DNA of 64,000 nucleotides from positions 23,679,318-23,743,317 of the forward strand of contig OZ025241.1 in NCBI GenBank assembly GCA_964019155.1, in the 5' to 3' direction. This document shows, piece after piece, positions 12,013 through 24,345 of the stretch. Numbering within the stretch: position 1 is the stretch's first letter; each line of letters opens with the position of its first letter. The notes beneath the pieces were generated by a model. The model searched no databases. It saw only the letters and a list, made by a program, of their open reading frames with translations, and was not told where the DNA came from. The stretch is from Osedax fenrisi (taxonomy: Eukaryota; Annelida; Polychaeta; Sabellida; Siboglinidae). The translations under genes and the position numbers were made by a program.

Positions 12013-12114
12013 GCGCACCACTGTTAGGTGTGCGATACACTCCGATGTGCGCACTCCGACACAGCGCACCACAGTTAGGTGTGCGATACACTCCGATGTG
12101 CGCACTCCGACATA
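12013..12114. repeat. 51-bp minisatellite, two copies
   Basis: The unit starting GCGCACCACTGTTAGGTGTG is repeated once with one or two differences (12013-12063 and 12064-12114). It is CpG-rich. Because 51 is a multiple of three, both copies translate alike, giving misleading duplicate peptides on the minus strand. Confidence 0.9.
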
Positions 12115-12209
12115 CAGCACGTCGTCGGTTGTTAGATGTCTTGTGTGCGTGAGGGGGTCGTGTTCGTGATAAGGACATGGTGTTATTGATGGACAATGTG
12201 TTTGTTCGT

Positions 12210-12260
12210 AGCAGTTATAGTAGTAGTAGTAGTAGTAGTATACTACTATAGTAGTAGTTG
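12210..12260. repeat. TAG microsatellite with palindromic extension
   Basis: (TAG)n followed at once by TACTACTATAGTAGTAG, so the array partly folds back on itself. Confidence 0.85.
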
Positions 12261-12822
12261 TAATACAATATAGCAGTGATTTATATATATATATATATTT
12301 ACCAATTATAATTTAATTTTGTTAATATCCTCACTTTAATATCTATAAATAAACTAACAGCTTATATATGTGAGTTTGTATGTGTGATTGTTTATAATGA
12401 TAAGTATGTGTGTATGCGCTTACGTTAATACATTAACATACGTATGTTAGCAGGTATGTTATTGTTGTTTAATATGTTTACACACAAAACAATCTATCAT
12501 TTGCATAGGTGCATATCCATTTATTACAGGTTTCCTCGGTTAGTGAGCGGCGCTTTCATTCGCATCCGTTTGTATGGTATACACTGTATACAGTGTTTCT
12601 ATGAGGCGGGTTAGTGCGAAGCGCTTCTATGTAGCACACACACACACAAACACACACACACATATATATATACATATACCTATAGGTGATATCTATTAGC
12701 TGGATGATGGAGGGCATAGCGATTAGATCATCATCATCAGCATCATCATACATTCGCGCAGTTACACGCGTATCGTGTTACGGGCGCACACCTCGAGCCG
12801 CACACTTCTAGAGCGCACACTT

Positions 12823-13200
12823 CTAGAGAGCCGCACACTCGCACCGGCTAGATAGATCTAGTCTATTCAGTCTATTGTATGGTGAAGGAATGATTGTTGA
12901 AGAATCAGGCGGACCTCCTCGTAGGGCGATATACGGGTGGAGATCTCGCCTAATATATTGCACGTGTTCCTCTGTATACACGGTCAGTAGTCGTGGGCGG
13001 GGAGTGGGAGGAGGAAGTGGTGTATGGGGAGTGGGCGGAGGAGGTAGTGGTGCATGGGGAAGAGGTAGTGGTGTATGGGGAGTGGGAGGAGGTGTAGGAT
13101 GAGATGGAGGGGAAGGAAGATGGGGAGGAGGAGGATACGCAGGAATTCTAAAGATGTAGGAGGTGTTCGTATGTGTGAGATATTCCTCTCGCGTGCGTAT
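12823..13200 (-). CDS. Proline-rich open frame, possible terminal exon
   Basis: A 125-codon minus-strand frame ends in a stop at 12823-12825. It lacks an ATG in the first part and would be entered by splicing; a TACATCTTTAG acceptor-like string lies at about 13150. Residues 22-70 are a proline-rich repeat (PPPPHLPSPP, then PTPHTPLPPP units from a GTGGGAGGAGG-type minisatellite). Residues 70-125 are non-repetitive (TVYTEEHVQYIRRDLHPYIA, GGPPDSSTIIPSPYNRL) and look coding-like. The plus strand is also open over much of it. Family unknown; it could be the tail of a receptor or a chance frame. Confidence 0.25.
   Translation of the reverse strand: MRTREEYLTHTNTSYIFRIPAYPPPPHLPSPPSHPTPPPTPHTPLPLPHAPLPPPPTPHTPLPPPTPRPRLLTVYTEEHVQYIRRDLHPYIALRGGPPDSSTIIPSPYNRLNRLDLSSRCECAAL
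13000..13150. repeat. Purine-rich minisatellite (GTGGGAGGAGGAAGTGGTGTATGGG type)
   Basis: Imperfect units of about 21-36 bp containing AGTGGTGTATGGGGAGTGGG recur three to four times. This creates glycine-rich (plus) and proline-rich (minus) translations. Confidence 0.7.
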
Positions 13201-15130
13201 TTATCTCGTACGTGTTATGTACACTATGCGTGTAGGCGCTTCTAGTGTATATAAACTGTATAAGTGCAACATGTACAATGTACACTCTATAGTATGTATT
13301 CTGTACATTTTACAGTGTGCAAATACATCATACATGATTCACATAATCGAACGGGTTAACATTTACATATTACACGTTCTGTATCACACACAAGTGTGCA
13401 TACGTGTATGCATTCGTGTGTGTGTGTGTGGCAGAATGTTCTGGTAGTAATATGAAACTCATTAACGCATGCGACCCTTCAATGTGTGTATAAACATGTT
13501 TATATGCACAGCAGTATTCGGGTAAACAATAGGCTATTTACCTACATAGACTATTTATCTACAAAGTACAATTAATTATTCCTTTCAAGTATTAATAAAT
13601 TGTAGGACAATATTTAAATTATAAATCTGTAGTGATATTTTTTGAATTCATTTTATTTTTAAAAATGTTAATAAGATCATCAATTTCTGGTATTCGAATA
13701 ACATAAATCGAATACAAAAGTATATAACAAAATGTTAAAAAAGTAAATGTTAAATTAAAACTAAATATGCAAAAATCACTATACTTAATATTATCATATA
13801 TAATAATATACATCAGGGCGGTCTTGCATTGAATTGAGTGACATATTTATGTAATCTATACAAATAAATTGAAATATTAAATATTAAATGTATAATAGGT
13901 ATATATATACTATTTATTCTATTATAAAATATCTAATAAAGTCATTCTTATTGTAATGCTCAATGACAAATCATTGATTATAATTGTTCTATAATATGAT
14001 ATCTAAATACCCTATATAGTTTCCTAATCTATAAAGGGGGCTAGGTCCCAAAGAAACACTGGCACCTCCCTAGCATAAAATAAGTATTACATTTCGAAAA
14101 TATTATATTAATTTTATACCACATTTGTATTTCAATAAATATACCAATTAAATGCAGACATGTTATGTAATATCCTTAGAAATAAGTTATAGTATGTAAA
14201 ATTAAACACAACTTTACACAAATAACAAATTATTGATATATATTTAAATAAATCATTATAAACTTTTGAAAAATCAATACTAATTTTCGTAACATAGACA
14301 GATAAATTACTAAAACAATATTATATCTTACAAACATCAATGTACATAACAAATATTTCATTTTAATTTACAAAATTGTAAGCTATAAAATGTAAAATTT
14401 AATTTTATATTTTATATCCTATCCTTATATTTTAAATAAATAATTTTAATTTATTAAATATGAAGGATTATTTACCTTTTATTAAATTTTAGAATTGTCA
14501 TGAATTTATTACTATATTCTTAAATAATTATCTGTATATACTAAATACAATAATGGTAACTTTAACTAACTCTATTGGATGGTGTGTTATTCGTTACTCT
14601 ATTCCTCGTGTCGCTTATCAAACACATGGCTAGTAGTGGATTGGGGTTTACAGTAAAGTGACCGATAATGAACCCTAATCAGTTTATATTATACAGCTTA
14701 TATACACTATATTATTATGTATAATAATTATATTTAATGTTTATGTTACTTTAATATCTATAGTAACAATATAATATACAGATTCAATACTTTTGAACAT
14801 GTAATGTGTATGTTACTTTAATATCTATGTTACTTTAATATATATAGATAGTAACAATATAATCTATAGATTCAATACTTTCCCAGTTGATAGTAACAGT
14901 CGAATACGTTATATATTAATACTTCCCACTTATATGTATATGGGAACAGTAATGTATACAGTACAATATACGTATATGATAACAATACTAGTATTAAAAG
15001 TATTATTATCATGTGTAAATAATACGTAAGCATAATGATTATATAGAGATTTTGCTTTTGTAGATTAAATTCTATATTTCTCGTATTCTCGAATAATAAT
15101 GTGTTAACAATATAATATTGCGTATACATC
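13201..15130. other. Non-coding stretch, AT-rich
   Basis: No supported gene. Short GTGT and TATA runs only. A direct repeat (ATGTTACTTTAATATCTATAGTAACAATATAATATAGATTCAATAC type) is present two to three times at 14740-14880. Confidence 0.65.
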
Positions 15131-15343
15131 TATATAGATATATTCACTGGGGTATTCGGGGGGGGGAGGGTGGAGGGGGTATGTGTTCGCAGTGCTGTGT
15201 TCACATCGCACACTACACGACGTGTGCTTACGCGCGGCTATATTGCATAATAGTTATAATATATATGTTGCATAATAGTTATAACATATGCTGGTGGTAC
15301 GGCGCTTATTAATATGAAGCAGAAGCGACCCGTTACAGGTGAC

Positions 15344-15344
<1 letters not shown>

Positions 15345-15380
<36 letters not shown>
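15345..15380. repeat. GT dinucleotide microsatellite
   Basis: Eighteen GT units. A CA array of similar length lies at 15711-15765, with a GT run after it at 15778-15795. Confidence 0.95.
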
Positions 15381-15382
<2 letters not shown>

Positions 15383-15429
15383 ATTACACAGAATTACGTA
15401 ATCAGTCGTAATTATATAGATGACCAGCA

Positions 15430-15600
15430 CCACCGGCGCCGCCCTGGTGGTCAATGTAATGATGGGTGTAGTAGCAGCCGTATCCGTAGTGGTAATGATG
15501 GAACCATGGGTAGTAGTGATGGTAGTAGTAGTGGTGGTGTTAGTAGTAGTTGTAGTAGTGGTGGTGGTGGTAGCGATGGTAGTGGTGATGATGATAAAAC
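15430..15600. repeat. GTA/GTG/GAT degenerate trinucleotide array
   Basis: A long run of GTAGTGGTGATG-type triplets. The plus-strand polyvaline/serine frame and the minus-strand frame here are repeat artefacts. Confidence 0.85.
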
Positions 15601-15710
15601 ACTAGAGAACACGGGCCGGTGGCGGTGGAGTTCAATAGATTAATTATATCTAACACACGGACAGATGAATACTCTTCAATATATCTTCTCTTACGTGCAT
15701 GTGTTGCGTT

Positions 15711-15722
15711 CGCACACACACA

Positions 15723-15765
<43 letters not shown>
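15711..15765. repeat. CA dinucleotide microsatellite
   Basis: About 27 CA units followed by GTGTGTGT, giving a foldback pair of CA and GT runs. Confidence 0.95.
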
Positions 15766-15768
<3 letters not shown>

Positions 15769-16162
15769 TTATACGAGAGTGTGTGTGTGTGTGTATTATA
15801 TTTAGTATATGTACGTCGTATATATATATATATAATATTGCTTAGAAGTGCAGATATATAAATTAGAAGTGAATATAAATAAAACAGTACGTATTTTGAG
15901 CAGATTTATGTCCAACAATCGCTGAACTGGAGAGGAGTGGGGAATTCGAAACTCGAATAAACAAACCCACCCCCCCAGTATACTATTCGGTGAAAAGGTG
16001 AGTCAGCGATGCCTCGATATGATGAACGGAAGCTATAGCAGGGGTGAGGGAGGGAGGGATGGAGGGGGGAAGCGTGCTGATGGATATAATGAACTCCCCG
16101 TGATGCGACACGAGTACGTTCATGCGTATGTGTTGGCACGTCTATAACTATGCGTATACATA

Positions 16163-16224
16163 TTGGTAGTAGTAGTAGTAGTAGTAGCAGTAGCAGTAGC
16201 AGTAGCAGTAGCAGTAGCAGTAGC

Positions 16225-16295
<71 letters not shown>

Positions 16296-16437
16296 CAGTA
16301 GCAGTAGCAGTAGCAGTAGCAGTAGAAGTAGCAGTAGCAGTAGCAGTAGCAGTAGCAGCAGTAGCAGTAGCAGTAGCAGTAGCAGTAGCAGTAGCAGTAA
16401 CAGTAGCAGTAGCATTAGCAGTAGCAGTAGCAGTAGC

Positions 16438-16499
<62 letters not shown>

Positions 16500-16756
16500 C
16501 AGTAGCAGTAGCAGTAGCAGTAGAAGTAGCAGTAGCAGTAGCAGTAGCAGCAGTAGCAGTAGCAGTAGCAGTAGCAGTAGCAGTAGCAGTAACAGTAGCA
16601 GTAGCATTAGCAGTAGCAGTAGCAGTAGCAGTAGCAGTAGAAGTTGCAGTAGCAGTAGCAGTAGCAGCAGTAGCAGTAGCAGTAGCAGTAGCAGTATCAG
16701 TAGCAGTAGCAGTAGCAGCAGTAACAGTAGCAGTAGTAGTAGTAGTAGTAGTAGTA
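16163..16756. repeat. AGT/AGTAGC compound array, about 590 bp
   Basis: Blocks of perfect AGT triplets alternate with blocks of AGTAGC hexamers. A larger unit, (AGTAGC)n-AGAAGT-(AGC)n-AGCAGCAGT-(AGTAGC)n-AACAGT-AGCATT, is seen about two and a half times (from about 16290, 16500 and 16635). It is open in several frames on both strands (polyserine, polyleucine, polyvaline, polyalanine-threonine). None of these has flanking coding sequence, and they are rejected as genes. Confidence 0.95.
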
Positions 16757-16846
16757 AACCAATTAATCACATTTCATATGTATTATATATGTATTCAAAC
16801 AGTGTATATGTTGTTTTAAATACATATTAAATGTGATTAATTGGTT
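16757..16846. repeat. 26-bp-arm palindrome between two tandem arrays
   Basis: AACCAATTAATCACATTT at 16757-16774 is perfectly complementary to 16829-16846, and pairing extends to about 26 bp per arm around a 38-nt loop. Outside the arms the flanks are AGT repeats on the left and CCACTACCACTACTACTAC on the right, so complementarity continues into the microsatellites. Confidence 0.9.
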
Positions 16847-16880
16847 ATACCACTACCACTACTACTACTTTGGTAGTATA

Positions 16881-17193
16881 CCACCACCTCCACTACCACC
16901 TCCACTACCACCTCCACTACCACCTCCACTACCACCTCCACTACCACCTCCACTACCACCTCCACTACCACCTCCACTACCACCTCCACTACCACCTCCA
17001 CTACCACTACCACTACCACCTCCACTACCACCTCCACTACCACCTCCACTACCACCTCCACTACCACCTCCACTACCACCTCCACTACCACCTCCACTAC
17101 CACCTCCACTACCACCTCCACTACCACCTCCACTACCACCTCCACTACCACCTCCACTACCACCTCCACTACCACTACCACCTCCACTACCAC
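16881..17193. repeat. 12-bp minisatellite (CCACCTCCACTA)n
   Basis: About 25 nearly perfect 12-bp units. Translations such as LPPPLPPP or GGGSGGGS are artefacts of the unit being a multiple of three. Confidence 0.95.
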
Positions 17194-17594
17194 CACATAT
17201 ATGTACAATGTATAGCGTACATATGCATGGCAATTCGTATCAATACATATAACAGCAGCATACTCCGTGCGTATATAACCTAATGTTCTATTCATATAGT
17301 GACACTAGTGGTGTAGGGGTGTGTAGTACATATTGTATAGTGTGCTTATGTATACAAGTGATGGTTTAGGTTACAGTTGATGATATACGAAATTAAGATA
17401 TGATATTTAAATACACACACATATATTTATATATATATATATATATACATATATCGCTATAACATGATTGTGATATATGCATTATACTATATAACATGTA
17501 CTACTATATCGTGCATTGTATACGCTGATGTTATTATGTTGCATATAGCATTAATATACACATATGTATATATATTAATAACTCGACTACGGCA

Positions 17595-17798
17595 TCATCG
17601 GTAGGGTACACTGTAGTAATGAGTTAACCCTGATAACCCTAATAGGGTAATACCGTTATCTACGTCGTACGAGAGCGGTACGCGACGAGAGTCCGCAAAG
17701 TAGTTCGGCAAACAACAGCTAGAGGACATCACCGTCGCAATGACACGAACCAGCCGGGTACACAATGGTATGGTAGCGGTGGCATTAAATACATTACA
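17595..17798 (-). CDS. Unrecognised open segment, possible exon
   Basis: A 67-codon minus-strand frame free of repeats, for example TRLVRVIATVMSSSCCLPNY, then ADSRRVPLSYD before a GTAGAT that could be a donor. It is entered after TAG|TGTAATG, which could be an acceptor with a poor pyrimidine tract. It lies in a CpG-bearing patch. The plus strand also has a 58-codon ATG frame here ending in a polyleucine run. Family unknown; chance is a serious alternative. Confidence 0.15.
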   Translation of the reverse strand, partial: CNVFNATATIPLCTRLVRVIATVMSSSCCLPNYFADSRRVPLSYDVDNGITLLGLSGLTHYYSVPYR

Positions 17799-19162
17799 CT
17801 ATTTGAAGGACATCGTACCGGTATATGTGTTTGTTTACTTAGCATTGATAATAACAATGATGCTGCTGCTGCTGCTGATAATAATCATAATGTAAATAAT
17901 CATCTCGTTTATTACAGTTATATATATATATATTAGTATTAAGTCACTGTTTAAATATATTAAAATATAAAACGTGATGTATCGAACTCAACAAATATAC
18001 ACACATATATACGTATACATATATGCGTGTGTATGCGGGACGGTGTGTGTATGTGCGTATTAATGAGGGTGTGTGTTTGTGTATGTATTCAATAAAGTAA
18101 TATTTATTATATACACTCTCATTATATTAGAAACAGTTAGAGTGTATGCCTATTATTCATATATACACTGACCAGTGGTTAGTGACCAGTTAACACGTTC
18201 CTAAACACCACCGTGTCCACTGGTAACTTACGTAATAGGCGAGTACGCTTTCACGTGAATATATACATGTATACGTAGTCAACTTATAGGACATGTCCTT
18301 GAGCGAAGCCTATAGGCTGTATACAGGTATTGTCTAACTGTGTAATTGTATACAATGTCTGAGATACTACGAGATAGGGCGTTATAACTTGTAGCTTAAC
18401 CTATAGCCTATAGGCTAACCGCTGACGGCTATTGTAGGTTAATAGTTTTGTATTACAGGTTAATAGTTTTGTATTACAGGTAAACTATAAATCTATGCTT
18501 AAATACATAGATTTATATATAATACTATATAATACTATTATATTAATACTATTATATAATTATATATAATACTATAGTTTACAACCACGATATTTATATC
18601 GGTTATCGAATTCTATGTTATCGTTATAGAATTCGATGTTAATAGGTGTCGCTACCAGTCGACGTGTTCATTAATAATATTGTATCGGCAATTAATGGTA
18701 AGTTTTTATCAAATAAATGAATTACCGTCTGCTTAAAGTTGCATAAAGTATACTACTTATCAATGTCCTAATCATGTGCGCATGTAGTGCATACACACAT
18801 ACCTGTAGATATACAGGTAATACATACACACATGATTAGGATATATATTATATATATATATATATAATTTATTTATATACGTGAATTAAAATGCTATTAT
18901 AAGTATGTGAAGTATTTAAAGTAGAGGTGAATTCCTCCATTACTAATCGTTATGGTAGTATACCACTACTGTAGTAGTATAGTATCACTGCTGCTACATA
19001 GTGTATAGTGTAGACGTTATCACCGTCACATAGTATGTATACATATATATTATCACTATAGTGATAAATCACACAAGTGTGTGTGTGTAGTCAGTAGCCG
19101 TAGTTAAGATGGGGGAGGACTAGGGGTCACGGGGTCAGGCTAGCGTGGGATAACCGTTATAC
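17799..19162. other. Non-coding stretch
   Basis: No gene seen. It holds small hairpins (for example CCTAATCATG...CATGATTAGG at about 18766-18840) and a repeated TTAATAGTTTTGTATTACAGG pair at 18438-18480. Confidence 0.6.
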
Positions 19163-19278
19163 CTAATGATGGTGAAGGAGGACACGCATCCGAGGACACG
19201 GGTGTAGGGTTCCGGTAATACACGCTAGGTGGCCACGTAAAGTCACGTGGATGCTGTTCATTGGACGTAGTTATAACC
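19163..19278 (-). CDS. Candidate internal exon, unrecognised
   Basis: A minus-strand segment bounded by a GTTTTTAG acceptor and a TTAG|GTATAA donor encodes 38 codons with flanking phase-1 bases. Its composition is coding-like and proline-rich (TSNEQHPRDFTWPPSVYYRN, then PVSSDACPPSP). It is on the same strand as the proline-rich frame at 12823-13200 and the open segment at 17595-17798, so a single unrecognised gene spanning them is conceivable. No family match; low confidence. Confidence 0.2.
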
Positions 19279-20653
19279 CTAAAAACCGCTCTATCGGGTA
19301 ACCCATAGAGCTAGAGAGAAAGTTTCTCTCTATCTCTGTGGGGTGACCCTATAACTAGAGTTAGATACATGTGATATACGAGAGCGGTACGAACATACAC
19401 GTGACCCGTATAGTTATGGTCAAGGTCACGACGATAACGAACGTTTAGCCCTGTGTTTAGCTGCGGTAAGCGGTATATAAATAATGGTGAACTGACTCGA
19501 GAAATGGTCGATTAGCATATGATTGATATACCGAAATAGATAGATCTATTTATAGAAATATATCAATGTATATATATATATATATAATATTCCCTTGATT
19601 TTACTAGTTTCAGATAAGCTTTATGGTGTTACATTTAATAGCGGTTTGCAATATAGCGCTTAGATCATAAACACCTCTATACACGCATACGGTGATGTGT
19701 ACTAGGCTAGTACTACTGGCAAAGATTTTGAGAAGCAGCTTAGACAAATCTTTGCTTCTATTCAGTATCCGTGACAGTAGTATAATAAGTGTATATGTAT
19801 ATATGTATGTGTATATATGTGTCTTTTTGAGCATGTATGTGTTTTTATATATGTTTTAGCGTGTATGTGTGTGTGTGTGTGTGGGTGTGTATGTGTGTAT
19901 ACGCTAGACTAGCATTGCTCCGGTACACCCTGGCACTCTGGGGTATTGTCACCGAGGTTACCGTTATACCACGTGACGAGATAGGACCCTGGATGCGCGC
20001 ACACTAATAGCTAGCTAGCTGTAGGCACTAAACTGTAGTGTGGAGAGTGTAATGTGCGCGCCCGTGTGATAGAGTGTGACTCATGCGTGTGTGATTGGGT
20101 GGGTGACTCATGCGTGTGTTCGATAGGGTGGGTGACTCATGCGTGTTCGTAAAAAAGCGATGTATATGTCGAAAAATTCTTCACTGCACTTGTATTTGAT
20201 CTTTGCGTATAGTTTACATACACACGTATAATGTAACGATGGTATATGTGTGGTATATTTAGATATAGCTTTACATACATATAGCTTTAAAGTAATCCAC
20301 GGTAATAAATAGCATAATATAATACATATATATACATACATACAGTAGTTAATGTTATAATTAATAATTAACCGGACGCAAATCTATACTACTATTATAA
20401 TTGTTGTAGTAATTTGGTAGTACAAAAGTTAATCTAATAATAACACAAGCGTGTATTACATGTAGTTTAATCATTAGTAGCCTACAGATATATAACACAC
20501 ACACACACACACACACACACGAACTTGGTGTATTATACATAGTGTAGTAAATGTGTCATTCAGTAATACAAGCTAGCCAAAGTACACGCTTAATACGAAA
20601 TGTAACTGATAAGGAATGCGCAGCGAATAGTTTGTACTTTGTATGTATAATTT
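19279..20653. other. Mixed-composition stretch, no gene recognised
   Basis: It contains a TATATAAATA box-like string near 19474, a minus-strand open frame at 19610-19770 of coding-like composition but unknown family, GT/CA runs (19860-19885, 20495-20520) and repeated GTGACTCATGCGTGTG units (20075-20145). Confidence 0.5.
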
Positions 20654-20790
20654 GGTACCTAATAAACAATGACAACTCGGTACATTGTACTGATAACCTT
20701 TGTACTAGGTACCTAATTAACAGTGAATACTCGTTACTTTATACTGATGACCTTTGTACTAGGAACCTAATTAACAGTGAATACTCGTTG
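20654..20790. repeat. 54-bp minisatellite, about 2.5 copies
   Basis: Units beginning GGTACCTAATTAACAGTGAA recur at 20654, 20708 and 20762 (last one partial). Because 54 is a multiple of three, a 106-codon plus-strand frame stays open across it. I do not regard that as a gene. Confidence 0.85.
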
Positions 20791-21427
20791 GGATATGTGG
20801 CCCCCACTTTAAAATCTAGGGGGACCTCCTATGTATTGGTCCCCCTACTTTTACCACAGAATTCATTTTGATTGGTTGGTCCCCCCTACATATAAAATCG
20901 TTCCAGCGCTGCCCCTATCTATAGAATGTCCTATTGGGAAACTCTTACGTGGTTTAACTATTGTTCTAAATAAAGGGTTCCTTATATAGATGGGTTAACC
21001 ATGAACCTGGATGACTTAACTATAATTATATACAAGTATACTAAGAAGAGAAAACTTATTATTACTTATTATACTTTAATACTATACTTTAATAATATAC
21101 TATTATACTTTACACGACTTTTATAGGTGCCGGATGTTGTATTGGAAGGAAATAGTTAATGTATTGCCTATCTAATATTGTCACTGTAGTTTGCACAGTA
21201 TAGTTCTATGATAGAGTGATTTGTGTGTTTTGTTTTAGAGGAGAAATAGTGTAGAGTTTGCTTATGATTCATAGCTTATAATTCATAAGCTATGCATCAA
21301 TATCATAACTTTTTACACTATAATAGTGATGATACATAGATGATTGTACAGACATAATGGCTACTGTTGGTATTAATGATACTACTTGTAAATAGTCTGC
21401 TATTGGTGCTGAATCATGATTTATATG

Positions 21428-21478
<51 letters not shown>

Positions 21479-22660
21479 TATAGATATATTAGTAAATATT
21501 TAGAATGTACATAGATTAATATTATTTTCTATATAATCCCTACTGGATAGCAATAAAAAGTAGCTTAATTATAATCACATTGCTTTTTTTATGACAATCA
21601 CTGTCAGTTTATCACCTATTATTAAATATATATATATATATTGGATTATATGAATGGATATATAATATAATCATAGTGTATATTTATCATAAATATAATA
21701 TTCAATGATAAATATTATATATATAATGGTATGGTAGATAAAATCTACTAGACAGAATCATAAAGCCATTATATAATATTTCTGGATTGTAATATTTAAA
21801 TTATTCTTACTATATAAATAATACAGTATAATAATTAATCATTCAATCATTCAATCATTCACTAAATCAACAAGCAAAGTTAATTTGATCATGTATTATA
21901 GTGGAATCCCTAGCTTATGTAATACATTATTATATAATATCGAGGCCTAATAACTATAAAAACACTTGAAGCAAATAATTCAAGAATGATGTTCTTTACA
22001 ATTTTCACAATTGATTTCATTTTTTGTATAGATATTGCATAAGATAAAATAGTTAATTTGGATAATTATAGAAAATAAATAACATATTGTATATAACATT
22101 TACTGTGTATTATATTGCCATTTTATAGGAATTTATAACAACTTATAATATTATAATATATAATTTAATTTATACTATATCAATTAATACGTATCTAATA
22201 AATATTCCAGGAGTATTTATATATATACACCTTACAATTAGTAGTTACTATTATAGTCTATGAATATTTATTTATATATATATATATATACCATTTATAT
22301 CTAGTTATATTTTTGTACTCTTACCAAGGGAGTATTTTTGATGGCAGTAAGTATTCATCGTTGAAATATGTGTGTAATGCATTTACAATCTCATATGTAT
22401 ATCATTAATAATATGCATGTAAACCAAATTTCCTAAAAAGAAGTATTTTTAATTTCAAGAAATTCTGTTATTAATAAGAAAGTCTTGTTATCGATTGAAG
22501 CACACTTACACCTTAATAACAATACGTTACGTTCGCATTCATTAGATAGAGAATCTCAATGAGATACATTAACATAGTTCCCATTAGTTATTCCGCCCTA
22601 AGGTCATGCCGAAATATTGCTAACTCGCTAAACACCTCACTTTATTTATTTGGTATTTCC
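20791..22660. other. AT-rich non-coding stretch
   Basis: No gene seen. It holds AT arrays at 21432-21475, 21629-21642 and 22272-22291, and small ATTCAATC repeats at 21838-21862. Confidence 0.65.
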
Positions 22661-22667
22661 ACTGCAT

Positions 22668-22850
22668 ACAAGTAAACTCGGACCACTTTAAAAGAAAAAA
22701 CGGACCAATTTTTAAGAAGATTCGGACCAGTTTAAAATAACTATATATAGTATACTTATAAAAGTGGTCCGAGTTTTCTTCAAAAGTATTCCTAGTTTAT
22801 TTCAAAAGTGGTCCGAGTTTACTTGGACCGAGTTTACTGGTACCCTTTCC
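22668..22850. mobile_element. Small foldback repeat (GTAAACTCGGACCACTTT family), copy 1
   Basis: AAGTAAACTCGGACCACTTT and diverged CGGACCA units on the left face GGTCCGAGTTTACTT units on the right, around a palindromic TATATAGTATACTTATA centre. The sequence is flanked by TTTCCACT on both sides (22644 and 22845 areas), a possible target-site duplication. A partial relative lies at 32262-32330 (GGTACCGGTAAACTAGGACC). Confidence 0.6.
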
Positions 22851-23189
22851 ACTACACAGTTATGGAGACGTTTCATTCACTATCGATAGTCAGTCATACC
22901 TCTACAGTAAAGTATGCATCATTCTTGTATTCATAAAGTGGTTATACTGTGGATTAGCAACAGTAAACAAAAGAAAGTATGTAAATAAACATAGTTTTAT
23001 TGTATTTCTTAACGTGTAAAACGTTCATGTGAAGCTTACGAAATAATATAGTTATAATACGACTTCATGGGTTATATATTCAATTTACACTTCGAAAATA
23101 TGTAAAGAATATCAAATTAAATTATTCATTAATATTCAAAGCAATCAAACAGTGGTTAATCAACTATACATTGTACACTGTACACTGTA

Positions 23190-24345
23190 CAGTAGACCGG
23201 TTCGTTCGATTCAATTTTTAATCCTTCATATAAAATATAATACATATCTATATTTTAGTATAATATGTGTTAATAATTTTTATAAAAAAATAGTTACCTT
23301 TGGTCACGAAGCATTTAAAGTTTGAAATATAAATTATTATTTTAAGATAAAATCTATAATATTCCATGTATAATAGTAATGACACCATCTTATTATCTTT
23401 GATGTTTACAAATATTTAAATTAATATTTAATATTAATTATGTATTTGTATTATATTTAATGAATTAATATAATATATACCATTATTTATATTTATTATT
23501 AATATAATATCTATATTTCATGTTTATATATACAATTTATGATATATGATATGAATTATATTATAAACATTATATGATATACAAATTACCAATATTAATG
23601 TCTCCTAAAACTCAAGAAAATACACCATTTTACAAAGTATTTATTTCAAAATAATTCAAAAAAAATAATTAATTTTTTAAAATTAATATATATAATTATA
23701 CTTTACATAAATTTGAGTGATCAGATTATATTGAATTGTGGATATAAGTTAGATATAAATGTCCTTTATACAAATATAATTAAAAAAAATAAAAAATATG
23801 TAAACTTATTTTGTATTTCATATTTCAAATAAAAATCCAAAAAAATTTAAAAATGATGTTAATTTTGTTTCTAAATATAATTTTTAATTTTTTAATAATT
23901 AATTTGAATTGTATTATTATTATCTATAAATTATATATTTTAATTTTTTAAATTAAATTGTAATAATTTATTTATATTAAATTATACGATTTTTAGATAT
24001 TTTTTTTGACTAAAATTATTTTATAAAATTTGGGCATCTAGATTGTTATGAAAAATATTGTTTACTGTTAATACTACTTGTTATATATGTTTCTAGGATA
24101 TATCCATAGTTGACTTAAAAAAAATCATCCAATTTTATAAAAATTGAATAAAACTTATTTCTATATCTCCACCATGTTAACTTTTGTATGTATTCAATGT
24201 TAAAATAAAAAGGTCTCGTGACATAACAATATTTAAGATATAGGTCTAACATTTTAAACACTTATTCATCATAGCATACATAATTGTCACAGATGTGAAG
24301 GTTTATAAAATTGCGAAAAAAAATTTAATACGAACCGGTCTACTG
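23190..24345. mobile_element. TA-flanked MITE, TIR CAGTAGACCGGTTCGT
   Basis: CAGTAGACCGGTTCGTT at the left and the complement of CAGTAGACCGGTTCGTA at the right are exact inverted termini over 16 bp, with TA on each side (23188-23189, 24346-24347). The size (1156 bp) and TA duplication suit the Tc1/mariner superfamily. The interior is extremely AT-rich with no recognisable transposase. It sits inside a TACACTG/TACAGTG simple array that continues on both sides. Confidence 0.8.

Noticed and set aside
16120..16830. Several 216-233-codon homopolymeric ORFs (polyS, polyL, polyV/A, polyT/A)
   Set aside because: Products of AGT/AGC repeats that are open in many frames on both strands at once.
16833..17295. 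Proline-rich and GGGS-type ORFs over the 12-bp minisatellite
   Set aside because: Same reason: unit length is a multiple of three, and frames are open on both strands.
17620..17655. Telomere-type repeats (AACCCT twice)
   Set aside because: Only two units, not in tandem; the TATAGGG triple at 10630 likewise is too short and not telomeric.
20551..20871. 106-codon plus-strand ORF as a cysteine-bearing small protein
   Set aside because: Most of it is a 54-bp minisatellite that preserves the frame; no homology recognised.
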